The notes beneath the pieces were generated by a model. The model had not been told where the DNA came from and did no database searches. It was given only the letters and a program-made list of their open reading frames with translations. A stretch of DNA of 64,000 nucleotides from Ceratopteris richardii (Eukaryota > Streptophyta > Polypodiopsida > Polypodiales > Pteridaceae), in assembly GCA_020310875.1 (NCBI GenBank), contig CM035407.1, forward strand, positions 69,902,158 to 69,966,157, given 5' to 3'. Positions 24,100-35,640 of this stretch are shown in pieces (positions within the stretch are counted from its first letter, which is position 1; each line of letters begins with the position of its first letter). The translations under genes and the position numbers were made by a program.

Positions 24100-25113
24100 A
24101 TGGCAAATGCAGAGGGAATGAGTGAGCTTATGAGCGATAAGCTGGACAAAAACCACTTACATGCTTGGAGATTCAAGATGACAAATTTCCCAATGGGAAA
24201 AGGCTACTAGAAGTACATCAAAGGAGAGAATGAAAATGCTCCGCAGTTACTAGAAAGGAATCGGACAGTAGATCAGGTAAGAGCATATGAGGAATGGAAT
24301 CAAGGAGCACGAAAGGTAATGTATTGGCTATCTGTTAGCATACATGATAGCATGATTAGACACATACATGATGCCAAGACTCCAAAAGAGGCTTAGAACA
24401 GTTTGGTCACATTGTATGAGACCAATACAAAGGCATGGAAATTGCAACTCAAGAACGAGGTGCATACATTGGAGAAGAAGAGCATGTCGGTAAGTGACTA
24501 CACCTTGAAAATCAAAAGCATATGTGAGTCACTTGCATCTATTGGCGTGAATGTAGATGATGATGATAAGGTGGAAGTGTGTCTTCGTGGTTTAGGAGCT
24601 GTATATAAGCAATTCAGAACTTCTATACAGACCAGGGAAAATATTCCGAATTTTGCTGATTTGGTATCTATGCTGATTATTGAAGAAAAGAATCTTGGTG
24701 AGGATTCAAACTCCCAAGGAAAATGTAGTTCTGAGCAGGTATTCTACTCTGGTAGAGGAAGAGGCAAAGGTAGAAGTTTTGGAAGTGGAAGAGGAAATAG
24801 TAACCAAGACCAAAGTCAACAACAGAATCATGCAGGAGGAAGAGGACAATTTCGAGGCAGGGGGAGCCAAAGAGGCCGCAGAAATTTCCAAAGAAATGAT
24901 CCAGGTAATGACAGTAAAGGATGTTGGAATTATGGTAAACCTGGACACTTTGAACGTGATTGCAGGTTGAAGAATCAAAATAATAGAAGGCAACATAATA
25001 ACTATGCATCCATAAGTGCAGATGATTCTAAGAAGCTGTTCATGGTTCAATATCACATGATGAATACGATGTCTATTGGTGTTTCAAAATCAAATGATAA
25101 CTGGATATGTTGA
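24100..25113 (+). pseudogene. Copia-2 gag
   Basis: The first ATG (24100) opens a Gag of the UBN2 type. The frame has TAG codons near 24208 and 24394, both where tryptophan is usual (TGG to TAG). It then runs clean to 25113 through SVSDYTLKIKSICESL and an Arg/Gly-rich segment to the knuckle CWNYGKPGHFERDC, whose second Cys is replaced by Tyr. Nucleocapsid function would be lost even without the stops. Confidence 0.8.
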
Positions 25114-26730
25114 AACAGGTGATGACACATCACATCCTATTGAGCATACAAGAAACATAGTACTATCGATGGAGGATGGAAAGGTAAAACATTTGGCTGA
25201 TGTGCTGCATGTTCCAAATATAACAAAGAATCTGGTTTCTGTTGGACAAATGGTTGACCAGGGATTACAAGTCAGGTTCAATGCTGATGGATTATATGTA
25301 GAAGAGTTAAATGTGAGGATTCCTGAAATGAATGCAGCCATGTTTGCAAAAGATGCAAGAGTTATTGCAGATATAGAGATGTGGCACAAACGGATTGGAC
25401 ATGCAAACTTGCAAAGGCTAAAATTGATGCAGTCAAAGGAGATTGTTTGTGGACTACCAAATTTCAAAGTTGTAGAAATGCAAAAGGTATGTGCAACATG
25501 TCAATTTGGTAAATAGTCAAGAGCATCATTTCCACATGACAAGCATGTTAGTGACAATGTACTAGAAGTAGTACATATATATGTTTGGGGTCCAGCAAAG
25601 ACCACATCTATGGGTGGTTGCAGGTTTTATGTTACTTTTATCGATGCCCATACATGCAAAGTATGGGTATATTTCATGAAAGAGAAGAGCGACATGTTCA
25701 CTCACTTCTAGAATTTTAAAGCTATGGTGGAAAAGCAGACAGAGAAGTACATTTAGACATTAAGATCTGATGGAGGAGGTGAATACATGTCAAATGAGTT
25801 AAGGAGATTTCTAAAAAATCATGGAATTCGGTGCCAATTTTCATGCAGATACACACACAATAGAATGGCATTGTTGAATGCAAAAATAGACATATTTTAG
25901 AAATAGCAAGAGCCTTGATGGCTGAGAAGAATATGTTCCATTGTTATTGGGTAGAAGCTGTGCATACTACTGTATACATCATGAACAAAACTCTGACTGT
26001 TGCTGTGCATCAAGTTACACTTGAAGAAAAGTTTACATGTAAAAAGCCAAACTTATCACATCTGAAAGTTTTTGGCTGTATTGCATACATACATGTCCCA
26101 GATGAATTGAGGAAGAAGCTTGATCCAAAAGCAGAAATGTGTGTCTTCATTGGATACTCCCTTGAGCAAAAGGGATATAAATGTTATAACCCACTCACAG
26201 GACAGGTAAAGGTGAGTAGAGATGTGGTATTTGATGAAATGCCAAGCTTCTATGTAGATGTCAAAGAAGGACTGAATCTTGAACCAAATGACAAAGAAAA
26301 TGCTGAAAAATCAAGTGTAGAATCTCAAGTTTTGAGGGGAATGGAGGCATCACCAAGCAATAGTTCCAACTCAAACCCATGGAGTGGAAGATTGCATGGA
26401 AATTTCAGTCCAACAAATTCATCAAATACATCCAAGAAAGGTAAAGAAAAGCTTTCTGTAGGTCATAAAACATGTGAAGGTTTTGAAGACGTTGATGGAG
26501 ACTCAAGCAGTTTAGAAAAGAGTCCTGATGAGGAACTTGGATTGCCCTCTATGAAGACTCCATGCGTAAGAAGGGCACATGCAGATGGTACAAGGAGAAG
26601 TGACCCAGGACCAAGAAGATCTAGGAGGATGCGGAATTCAATGCAACGATTGATGTATGACAATTATATGGCTCGTCATTGTGCCTACATGACAAAGGTA
26701 ATACAAGTTGCTGAACCTTCTTGCTTTGAT
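25076..26730 (+). pseudogene. Copia-2 protease remnant, pre-integrase and integrase
   Basis: The frame at 25076-25516 keeps the C-part of protease (VLHVPNITKNLVSVGQMVDQG) and the GAG-pre-integrase motif (MWHKRIGHANLQRL...CATCQFGK). The active-site triad appears as ETG. Integrase core at 25517-25914 reads HIYVWGP and LRSDGGGEYMS but has several stops. The frame at 25915 continues with the post-core LRKKLDPKAEMCVFIGYSLEQKGYKCY and a Ser-rich linker. Confidence 0.75.
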
Positions 26731-28282
26731 GATGCAATTGGAATTGCAGATTGGGAAAAAGCTATGGAGGAGGAGATGGCTACACTTTATGGAAATGATA
26801 CATGGAAGCTGGTTCCATTGCCGCAAGGAAAGAAACCCATAGGCTGCAAATGGGTTTACAAGGTAAAACATAATGCTGATGGTAGCATAAGCAGGTATAA
26901 AGCACAATTGGTAGCTAAAGGATATGCACAAACATATGGCATTGATTCTGAGGAAATGTTCATCCCTGTAGCTAAAATGTCTACTGTCATAACACTTGTT
27001 GCATTAGTTACATTAAAAGGATGGACTTTGCATCATATGGATGTGAAGAATGCTTTCCTACATGGTGAGTTACAGGAAGAAGTATATATGAACTAGTCAC
27101 AAGGATATGAAGATTCAAAGCATCCAGAATATGTTTGCAGGTTGCAAAAGGCTTTGTATGGGCTGAAGCAAGCCCCTCGTGCATGGCATGCAAGGATTGT
27201 TGATTACTTAACTAACATTGGGTTTTCTATGTGTGATGCAGATCACTCACTATATGCAAGGAAGGTTGATGATGGCATTAATATTGCGGCTATTTATATT
27301 GATGACATGATAATGAAGGAAGCATCAAAGAGGTAAGCAACTTCTTATGCAAGAATTTGACATGAAAGATCTTGGTGAGCTGCGCTATTTCTTGGGCATT
27401 GAGTTTATACATACAGAAATAGGTATATGGATGTCGCAAAGGCAATATGCTTTGAATATGCTGCAAAAGTGTGGTATGGCTGATTGTAAGCCAATTTCTA
27501 TGCCATTAGATCAGAATTTGAAGTTGGATACTACATCAGGTGAAGCATTGGAAAATGCTGCTATGTACAAGAAAATTGTGGGAAGTCTTATATATCTCAC
27601 AATTATAAGGCCTGATCTAAGTCATATTGTTGGACTTGAAAGTCAGTTTATGCAGGTTCCTAGGAAGCCACATTTGGATGCTCTAAGGTGCACTCTATGT
27701 TATGTGAGTGCTACTTTGGATTATGCATTGTTTTATGGGGCTGGTGTAGATTTGGAGGTTTATGGATACACCAATGCAGATTGGGCTGATAGCATTCCAG
27801 ATAGAAGATCTACTAGTGGTTTTCTATTCTCACTTGGGAGTGGAGCTATTACATGGAGCAGCAAGAAGCAACCCACTGTTGCTTTATCGAGTATAGAGGC
27901 TGAGTATAGAGGTGCTGCAATGGAAGCATGTGAGGCATCATGGCTAAAAATGCTACTTGCCGATTTAGGTGTGGAAGTGGAAAAGCCTATCACTATTTAT
28001 TGTGATAATCTTAGCAGCATACAGTTAGCACGGAATCCTATTTTTCATGCTTGAACAAAGCATATCGAGGTACATTATCACTTGATCAGAGAGAAGGTAT
28101 TAGCAGGTGATATTGATCTTTTTTATGTGAGAACAGATGAGCAGGTTGCTGATATTTTCACCAAAGCACTTGGAGTTGAGAAGCTGAAGAAGTTTCGGGA
28201 GATGCTTGGATTACAGGATATGGCGTTGAGCTTGAGGGGGAGTGTTGAGATATCAAGCTCAACATGTGATGATCCAGGATGA
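26731..28282 (+). pseudogene. Copia-2 reverse transcriptase and RNase H
   Basis: RT begins ADWEKAMEEEMATLYGNDTW and includes HHMDVKNAFLHGELQEEVYM (TAG at 27094-27096), YGLKQAPRAWHARIVDYL and IYIDDMI. A stop near 27334 and a frameshift precede DMKDLGELRYFLGIEF at 27347. RNase H is well preserved: NADWADSIPDRRSTSG, VALSSIEAEYRGAAMEA, YCDNLSSIQLARNPIFHA, a TGA near 28052, then HIEVHYHLIREKV. The polypurine tract follows the last frame. Confidence 0.85.
28231..28242 (+). promoter_or_regulatory. Copia-2 polypurine tract
   Basis: CTTGAGGGGGAG directly abuts the 3' LTR. Confidence 0.8.
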
Positions 28283-28664
28283 CACATACCAATTTTTTGT
28301 TTCTCTGGTATGTATAGTGGTCATGCCGGTATATGTTAGGGATACTTCATTGATATTTATTAGATTTATCCACCGAGAGTGATGGCACATTTGTTCCTTG
28401 CCAGCTTAGTCATTCGCGGACATTAGGTTTTTCCTTGTGTACTAATCTTTATATATTGCACTTGTTGTATTGTTGTTTTTAGGTCATTCTTGTACATTCC
28501 TTTTTATGTAATAGAAGAAGAAGAAGAAGAAGAAGAAGAAGAAGAAGAAGAAGAAGAAGAAGAAGAAGAAGATCATTCTTCCTTGCCTCAATCTCTGTGT
28601 GTGCTTCTCTTTGAGAGTGAGAGTGTGCGTGTGAGCTCTCTTCCTTATCTCCTTCCTCGTGACA
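28243..28664 (+). repeat. Copia-2 3' LTR
   Basis: Direct repeat of 23272-23651, longer by 42 bp because of the GAA expansion. Confidence 0.9.
28513..28572 (+). repeat. (GAA)20 microsatellite inside the Copia-2 3' LTR
   Basis: About 20 uninterrupted GAA triplets, against about six imperfect triplets at the same place in the 5' LTR. Frames crossing it give poly-Glu or poly-Leu and are artefacts. Confidence 0.9.
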
Positions 28665-29600
28665 CATGCATCTTTACAATTCTCTACAATAGCACCAACA
28701 TGGAGTAAAGCATTGGTAAAATTCTTGAAAACACAAATGCATGAGGAAGGAGCTAGTCTAGCAAGGAAGTGGACTCTAGAGGAGATGAGTAAGGACTACA
28801 TAATAATTGAAAAACAATTATTTAAAAGGGGAAAGGACAATCATCTATAGTTATGCGTACATGAAGGAGAATATTTACCCATTTTAGAGATGGCACATGC
28901 GAGAGCAATTGGAGGACATTTTTCACTTGAAAAAAACCGTAGAAATGATTCTCTTTGTAGGCTTGTGGTGGCCAAGTCTACACATGGATGCCAACACATA
29001 TGTACAAAATAATCACTATTCTAAATCTCAAGGGGATAGATCAAGAATTCTTCATGTAATGCAGCAAAATAATCACTGTTCGAAATCTCAAGGGGATAGA
29101 CCAAGAATTCTTCGTGTATGGCTTCCAAAATCATTGGTGGAAGCTCAATAATCATAGGAACTCATATGGATCCCAAAAGCTGTTCGAAGAAAAGCAAATC
29201 AAGAGATAGAAAAACTCAAGGAGATATCACATCAATGGAATAAAGCAAAAGAAACTATCAAGGATCAAAGAAAACCCCAAAAGACCACAGGATAGAAAAC
29301 CCAATCCAAGAATAGGAATAAATGAAAGACTACATTCAAGAGTAAAGGAGGGGAAATGTGACAAAAGCAAGCCACCAGCACAGAATACAAGGCTGATGTG
29401 GAGACCCAAGAAGCGACAAGGAATCGATCAAGAAGATCAAGGAGACTCTTCTCGCAATCATAAAAAATTTATTGCATCCAAACTATGCATGATAGGGCCA
29501 CATTACAAGGCCACACATTCGGCACATAGCTTCGTCAATAAAAGTAATGGTGCACATTTCCATAACTGAAATAGGACTTAGCTTCTACTGTCGTAGGAAT
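28665..29600 (+). pseudogene. Tat-A second integrase zinc domain and W-x-P-K tail
   Basis: Resumes Tat-A after Copia-2. TWSKALVKFLKTQ and KDYIIIEKQLFKRGKDNHL, followed by ILEMAHARAIGGHFSLEK and WWPSLHMDANTYVQ, match Tat-B 54340-54660 closely. The closing Cys pair and the entire integrase core are missing. The sequence passes through a tandem duplication of about 57 bp (29006-29118) into a tail with WLPK, WIPK and WRPK motifs, equivalent to the end of the Tat-B integrase frame. About 1.8 kb relative to Tat-B is deleted. Confidence 0.7.
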
Positions 29601-29790
29601 GATCATACATTGTAAATAAATAAATGCTTCGGCTATCAACTAATCTCTTGTTTTTTTCAAGATTAAAAATTAAGAAAAAGTATGGTAAGTCCATTTGGTT
29701 TGCGTCCTCATTGCATTGTTCGATGTATCATGCTTCAATTGCCATCCATTTCTTTCTTAATTCATTTGTGTCATATATATATTTCCTTTC

Positions 29791-32060
29791 TCACTCTTCT
29801 CTTAGTTCTTTCTCTTGCTTTAGTTGGTCTGCACACTTAGCTATCTGAGCTTCTAACTCTTTTGTATTATTTTTTTGACTTTCTTGCATCTCCATAGGTT
29901 GATTAAGCAGGATTGCATTAATTAATTTCTTGTTTCTTAGGTTGTCTGCCTCATCCATGTATACTTTTATTTGACCTTCTAACATTTTTCTTCTATTAGA
30001 CATACATACCTTTTCAGCTTCATTGGATGCATATTTGGCTTGAAGTTCCTTAAGCTGATATTGCATCTTTTGATTTTCTTCGGTCACTAGTGTACATCTT
30101 TCCATAGCTTCTGTGGTCTACTGTTCTTTATTTGTAGGGGCCTATTGAGCTTGAAATATTCTAGCAGATAGCTCTTCACTTAACATCTTGAATTGATATC
30201 TTTCCACTAATGCTTTGTCATAATTGTTATCTGCTTCCATGAACTATTGTTGTGTGTCCATTTCTATCTCGATCATTTGTTTTACAACTGACTTTAGCTA
30301 TGTCACGTCCACATTGAGCCATGTCTTTGGTATGCTCAGTTCTTCACGTTTTTGTACATCCTTACCCTTTTCAATGTGTATTGTTGTGTTATGTGGTTGT
30401 CTAACTTGTAGTTTACTTTGATGTTCTTCTTTTTCATGTGTGGTAGACTTAGTAGCACTTCCTTGAAATGTCACATCTAGAGGTGAAGGCTCTACTACTA
30501 TCTGTATTGGCATAAATGGTTCTTGTTCCTCCATTTCTTCTTGTGTTTGCTCTTCTTTCGGATTCTTCATTGTGGCCTGATTGTCCAAGTGGGTTTTTGT
30601 GACTTGAAGTTTGTTGTGTCATTCATTTTCAATGTATGTACATCCCTGTTGGTTGGCCCTTCCTTTGGTTCCTCGTCGAATGTTGCATCTAGAATTTGAT
30701 CCTACTTTTTGCCTTCTACTTCAAGCGAGTCCTTGACTTGATCTATTTCATCCCATTTACCATCATCATTTGATTCACTCTGAATATCAATGTTCATGTT
30801 CCTCTTGTATTTCAGATGATGAACTAGAATTGACTAGCCCCAATTCTTGGTACTGATGGAATTTTGTTAGCCTCTTACCTGACATGGATGCTGTATGGGA
30901 TTGATGGTAATCATGCCCTTGGAATTGTAGATTGATCTATCCTTCCATGAACTTATGAGTCTCTTCCATGGCTTCTTGCAATTCTGCTTCAGTAATAGAT
31001 GTGGACTCCTTAACTTTGGTTCTAGGGAGTACATGTGTCCGCTTTGTTGGTGGAGTTGCTTCTTCTGCTTTTAGTACCTCCCTTAGTCTTTTTGCTCTTT
31101 GCATCATTGGTTGTGTGCTTGTTCCTACCTCTTCGTTCATCTTCACTCCTTTTTTCTTTTTTGGTAGTGTTGCTGGCTTCACATGCTTAGCCATTTTAAC
31201 AAATGATGGCATGTCCGTGAGGTATTCTCAAATGCCTAATGCATGATATATCAATGCGGTCAGAGCCACACTTCCATTCAAAAATTTCTTATGACCCCAT
31301 TGCTTCTGGGCCTCAAATAATCGTTCTTGATATAGGGCATCAAGTTTATTTGGTTGCCGATTTTCTTGCTGGCATGAGATAATAATTGAACGTTTATTTT
31401 CTGTGGTGTTGTATATCTATGCATATTAGGAAAGGAGAAATGTTGATGTACAAATTTGACTTCTTTCTCAATATCAACATGATTAATGTCCACGAATGTT
31501 CTGGTTTTAGAGCCATGACTTTCTTCCTTGAGATCCACGGTCCCATCCTTGATCCATTCAAATGCTTCTTTAATGAGCTCATGCATGAATTGTATGGTTA
31601 CCCATTCACCTTCTGCATCAAGAACTTTGGCTTCTGGCACAAATGGTTTATCTAAGGCTGAACAAACGGTGTTCATGACTTGAGTGCATCTCTAGAAATC
31701 TGGCTTATAGATTGGTAACTCAAAATACTTATGGATTCTAGCTTTTGTCATCACATCTACCGTAGATTGAAGCTCATGTAAGAACTTGGCGTCTTGGGAC
31801 ATCACTGGAAATTGATGGTATGTATCCATGATCTTGATAGTCACCAAGAACAAATGGTCAACTGTTGGTTGGTCTTCTCGGAACCAATTTCCTTTGGCCT
31901 TCATAACACTCTTCATTGGAAATTTAGGCACTTCCTCTTGAATTGTTGCTTCAGAGTCTTCAAAAGCCATCTGCACTTGTAATGTAGTAGAGATTAGTGA
32001 AAGAAGGAAACCACTTCCACATGTTTCTGTGTAGTTTGTTAATATGTCATCCTCCGCCAC
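29791..32060 (-). pseudogene. Inverted N-terminal half of Tat-A 3' accessory gene
   Basis: Five minus-strand frames in order (31692-32060, 31278-31676, 30937-31212, 30298-30588, 29791-30105) reproduce the N-terminal to coiled-coil part of the Tat-B accessory gene (57165-59900), which is on the plus strand there. Matching landmarks are ARIHKYFELPIYKPDF against GLYDYFEFQLPKPNF, VHQHFSFPNMHRYTTPQKI against MQHFAFPAQERFTMPPKKI, and a coiled coil ending KQEKELREE. Function unknown. The protein resembles, from memory, the putative plant transposon protein family linked to gypsy elements. Confidence 0.65.
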
Positions 32061-32159
32061 TCTGTATCCGCTTGTGTAAGTAGAGAAAAATACTTAGGAG
32101 AAAGCAAGAAGCAAAGTGATATGGAGCTTGTAGCCATGAAAGAAAAATAAAAGAAAAAG

Positions 32160-33340
32160 ATGAACTCATAAAAAATCTACAAGAATAGATTGCAAAGCAA
32201 AACAATGTAGGGACACTAGTAGTTCAAAGGTCTCAAGCGGCTATTGTGGAGACTGAGGTACGTCCTCCTTCTCCTCCCATACATAATTCACCACTACATG
32301 TGGAAGAGGCACAGAAGAATGCTAACAGACATACATGACCTATTGAAAAACTAAGTCGACATGAGTGGGCACTATTGGAGTCCCAAGTTACAGGACAATT
32401 TGAAGATCACGTAGTGAAACTTATGAAAGAAGCCAAAATCAAAAGCAAAAATTTAGATCAAATTTTGAAGCCCTTCAATGTACCATATGGTCTATTAAAA
32501 GAAGAAACCAGACAATACATCAAGAAGAATACAGAAAAGGAACCAGATCAAAAATTACAGTTCAAAATAGATACATTCTTTATACACAAGAAGAATTTGA
32601 CAAAGTAGATCCAATCTGGAGACGAAAATTTTTGGAAAAGAATTTGACTCTATGGGTGCATTGGGAATCTGCACCATATTTATTACAAGTGAACCCATGT
32701 TTTTTCTCGGTACCCAAAAGAAGTTCCTGGATGCAACTTTGGGAAGAACAATGCTAGGGCACACTCAATAATGAGTGGTTGAACTACCCACTATTACCAA
32801 GCCCACCACATAAATATTTGCCCACCAAAGAATATATGGTATGTACAATAGAATTTCGGCTCTCAATATATGCTACAGTCCCTGAATTAACAATAAAAAT
32901 GATGAATAAAGTGTTGAGCATGCTACTCACAATTTTGAAAGTCTTTAAACATGCTCAATATACATTTTTGAACTTTATTGGCATTAATCAAGGCACAAAC
33001 ACCCTCATTTTTGATCTCTCTATCATGCCTAGCTGACTTACTATCATGGCTATATACTCATGCTTGATGTTCTTACCGAGTCAGTATATGCAGACATTCA
33101 AAGAAGCATTTTTCATAGGATTTTTTAAAGTGGACTCATAATTTTTTGTCAAAATGACTTCCGATTTTGGTGCTCAATTGGTGGCCTATGAATTAAGTTT
33201 CTTGGTAGATCATAGACATGCACCAAATGATGGAATAAAATCAGCACAACGGAAGGAACTAATGATATGGAAGCCAATGTACTGAATCAAAGAGAGCAAA
33301 CAACCATTTAGACATACTCATGTCACCAGCCAAAGCCTAT
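32160..33340 (+). pseudogene. C-terminal half of Tat-A 3' accessory gene
   Basis: Plus-strand frames 32375-32608 and 32779-33036, with out-of-frame pieces between, match the C-terminal domain of the Tat-B accessory gene (60180-61000). Examples are LKVFKHAQYTFLNFIGINQ against FKTFKNVKEPHLSALGFNE, and the DLSIMPS / DMSATPS pair. Stops are frequent. A TCGGGGACGAC box at about 33335 and a purine-rich stretch follow, as at the 3' end of Tat-B. Confidence 0.65.
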
Positions 33341-33402
33341 CGGGGACGACAAAGTTCAAGAGTAGGGACTAGTGGAGGGAGAATCGAGTAAGAGAAGAAG
33401 AA

Positions 33403-33448
33403 TGTTGGGGATGTAAGGGTCATGTAAACTTACCCTTATATTCATATA

Positions 33449-33546
<98 letters not shown>

Positions 33547-33675
33547 AGAGCATTGCCTCAAGAGAGATCATTATGTGGGTTTCGAGGCTCCCACGCATCT
33601 GTGCCCGTCTCTCCTCTCTTCTCGCTCCCTCCATCTCATCCTTGATCCTCTTGTTCTGCACACCAAAGCCCTTCA
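33403..33675 (+). repeat. Copia-3 5' LTR
   Basis: Begins TGTTGGGGATGTAAGGGTCA and ends AAAGCCCTTCA. Longer than its partner by 84 bp because of the (TA)n tract. Confidence 0.88.
33443..33542 (+). repeat. (TA)n microsatellite inside the Copia-3 5' LTR
   Basis: About 100 bp of almost uninterrupted TA. The equivalent place in the 3' LTR (around 36610-36622) has only a short ATATATACAT stretch. Confidence 0.9.
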
Positions 33676-33676
33676 T

Positions 33677-33688
33677 TGGTATCAAAGC
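33677..33688 (+). promoter_or_regulatory. Copia-3 primer-binding site (tRNA-iMet-like)
   Basis: TGGTATCAAAGC, one mismatch from the canonical complement, two bases inside the LTR end. Confidence 0.8.
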
Positions 33689-34732
33689 TTGTTGAAGGCT
33701 GGTGTGCAAGAAGCTTCAATGGAAGCTTAGGCCACAAGAGATGAAAGTGCAGGTTGACACCTCTTGATAGCAGCTTAGTATTTTGGCCATAGCTCAAGCT
33801 ACAAATCTTTGATTGATGTGTTTTAAACTTTTTTGCGTAGCTGAGACAAAGGGCTACAAATTCATGATAGGGCACAAAACCTAGCTTCGAGTTTTAGACC
33901 ACTGAAAATTCAAAAAACACAGACTGATGTAGAAGATGAATCTACAATCACTTGGACAATAGGTCAAATTTTGGGCCATAACTTGAGTTTCATAAGTTTG
34001 ATTCAGAGAATTCAACTTTTTATGTGTATCTTGGAAAAATAACTACAACTTTGCAAAAAATTCCATTCCAAATTTAGAGTGTTTGGTCACTGAAATTGCA
34101 AAATACGGAGTAGTAGTGATGCGGATGAATGTGAAATTCACAATAGATGCTTGTTTTGTGTATATCTTGAGCTACACACCTCTGATTGACGAGTTCTTTA
34201 TGTCATTACATACCTAAGGAAGAGTTCTTGAAGTTTGTTGAGGAGCAAAACTTCAAATTAAGAGTTTATCATCTTTGAAATAACAAAACATAGAGTAGTA
34301 TATTTTCACCATAAAAGCCCTAGTTGCTTTTGAAGGTTCAATTTGCTTTGGAACTTCTTCGATTTTTTTGGCATGTGTATTTTCCATTATCTTTGATTAG
34401 ATCAATGACAGGTGGTGATATATTACTCATTATTCTTTTGTTATCGATTATCTTGTTTGATTGCTTAGTTTACAGGGGATATTGTGCCGAATTTCTCCCA
34501 AGATTCTTTCACATCTACTTGATCAATTTGGAGACCTGGTGAGTAGGCTTATGCTCATGGTTTTATGTGCATGCTAGATGCATGGTTATGTGGCAGGTGA
34601 TTCACATGCTTTCCTCTCAAGCGAGATATTTATGATGTGAGTTATGCATATGGATATGCAGGTGTGATCCTATTGAGGATAGCATGTCATTTCTAGTCTC
34701 TTGTTACATTGCTAGTCTATTGGATTGCTAGC

Positions 34733-35640
34733 ATGGTGTCTTCTCAGTTTGATGGCACTGACTTTTCGGTATGGAAAGCTTAGATGTGGCATATATTGGT
34801 TTGTGTAGGGTTACACATGTATGTGCATAGAGATGCACACATGCCTCGTGACATGCCCAACCACGTATGAATGGATATGGATGCATTAGACAACTCCACT
34901 ATCCGATTATAGCTTGTGGATTCTATATATGATTCTATTATGTATGAGGAGACGAGTATTGCATTATGGCAAAGACTACATGATATGTATGTGAGTCCAT
35001 TGAATCATGTGAGACATAGATCACATCGACGACTTCGATGTTGGCATTGTGGTCATGAGGGCCATATTCGACGATGTTGCTTCAGATGGATGCAACGATG
35101 ACATTAGAGATATGCATGTGATGCAGGTCAGGTATTGATTTCAGGAGAGTCTATGGTAGTTGATTATGAAAATGATAGTAATATCACTTTCTCCTATGGT
35201 TGATCTCAAGATTCCTCTTGTTCATTGGATAGCACACATTTGGCTTGGTTGCTTGATGCATTAGCCAATTTTCATATTACTCCACATCGTTAGTGGTTTA
35301 ATCAATTCTCAGGTGAGAGTTGTGGATGTGTGCACTTGCCCGATGGTACGACATATGACATTGAGGGTGCAGGAGATGTATGCCTTGGAGCATCACTTAT
35401 ACTCAGACATGTATGTTATGTGCCTTCATTCCCTATGAGCTTGATTTCAGTTAGCCAGATACAAGAGAGAAGATGTTATGCATTCATTGGTGAGCATCAT
35501 TTTCAGTTGCAATTGGGACAACTTATGCTTGTCAGCCTAGGATTGGGCATAGGTATCCACTGCATGTGCTTGATATGAGAGAAAGTCTCGTCTCAATGGG
35601 AGTTCAACCTTATGTGTGATGTGAGACTTGTGATGTCTCA
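34733..35640 (+). pseudogene. Copia-3 gag to pre-integrase remnant
   Basis: The ATG at 34733 opens QFDGTDFSVWK, the typical copia Gag start, and a TAG follows at once. The frame at 34916-35101 has ETSIALWQRLHDMYVSPLN and the knuckle CWHCGHEGHIRRCC. The frame at 35330-35578 has GTTYDIEGAGDV...HVCYVPSFPMSLISVSQI, the region after the protease active site. A CETCD-type pre-integrase motif is readable near 35620. The leader 33689-34732 has no gene. Confidence 0.7.

Larger units (their letters stand above)
23272..28664 (+). mobile_element. Copia-2: Ty1/copia element inserted in Tat-A pol
   Basis: A 5.4-kb plus-strand copia element with LTRs of 380 and 422 bp and target duplication CATGC (23267-23271 and 28665-28669). 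It inserted between the two zinc-domain copies of Tat-A integrase. Gene order is gag, protease, integrase, RT, RNase H; each open block has at least one stop or frameshift, so it is dead. The LTR length difference is entirely explained by a GAA expansion in the 3' LTR. Confidence 0.92.
10640..33400 (+). mobile_element. Tat-A: decayed Ty3/gypsy element with nested insertions
   Basis: Pieces of one gypsy element lie in order on the plus strand: gag (10690-13760), protease (13808-14491), RT (15122-16097), RNase H and first H2C2 (22336-23271), second H2C2 and tail (28665-29600), and the C-terminal part of the 3' accessory gene (32160-33300). Residue-level similarity to Tat-B (47534-61896) is obvious in each block the two share. 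Copia-1 and Copia-2 split pol, and removal of each with one TSD restores continuity. The integrase core is missing, and a 2.4-kb segment is inverted. The polypurine-like stretch near 33370-33395 suggests the 3' LTR began near there. No LTR pair was found. Confidence 0.75.

Noticed and set aside
28479..28708. Poly-Glu / poly-Leu frames on both strands
   Set aside because: Artefacts of the GAA microsatellite in the Copia-2 LTR.
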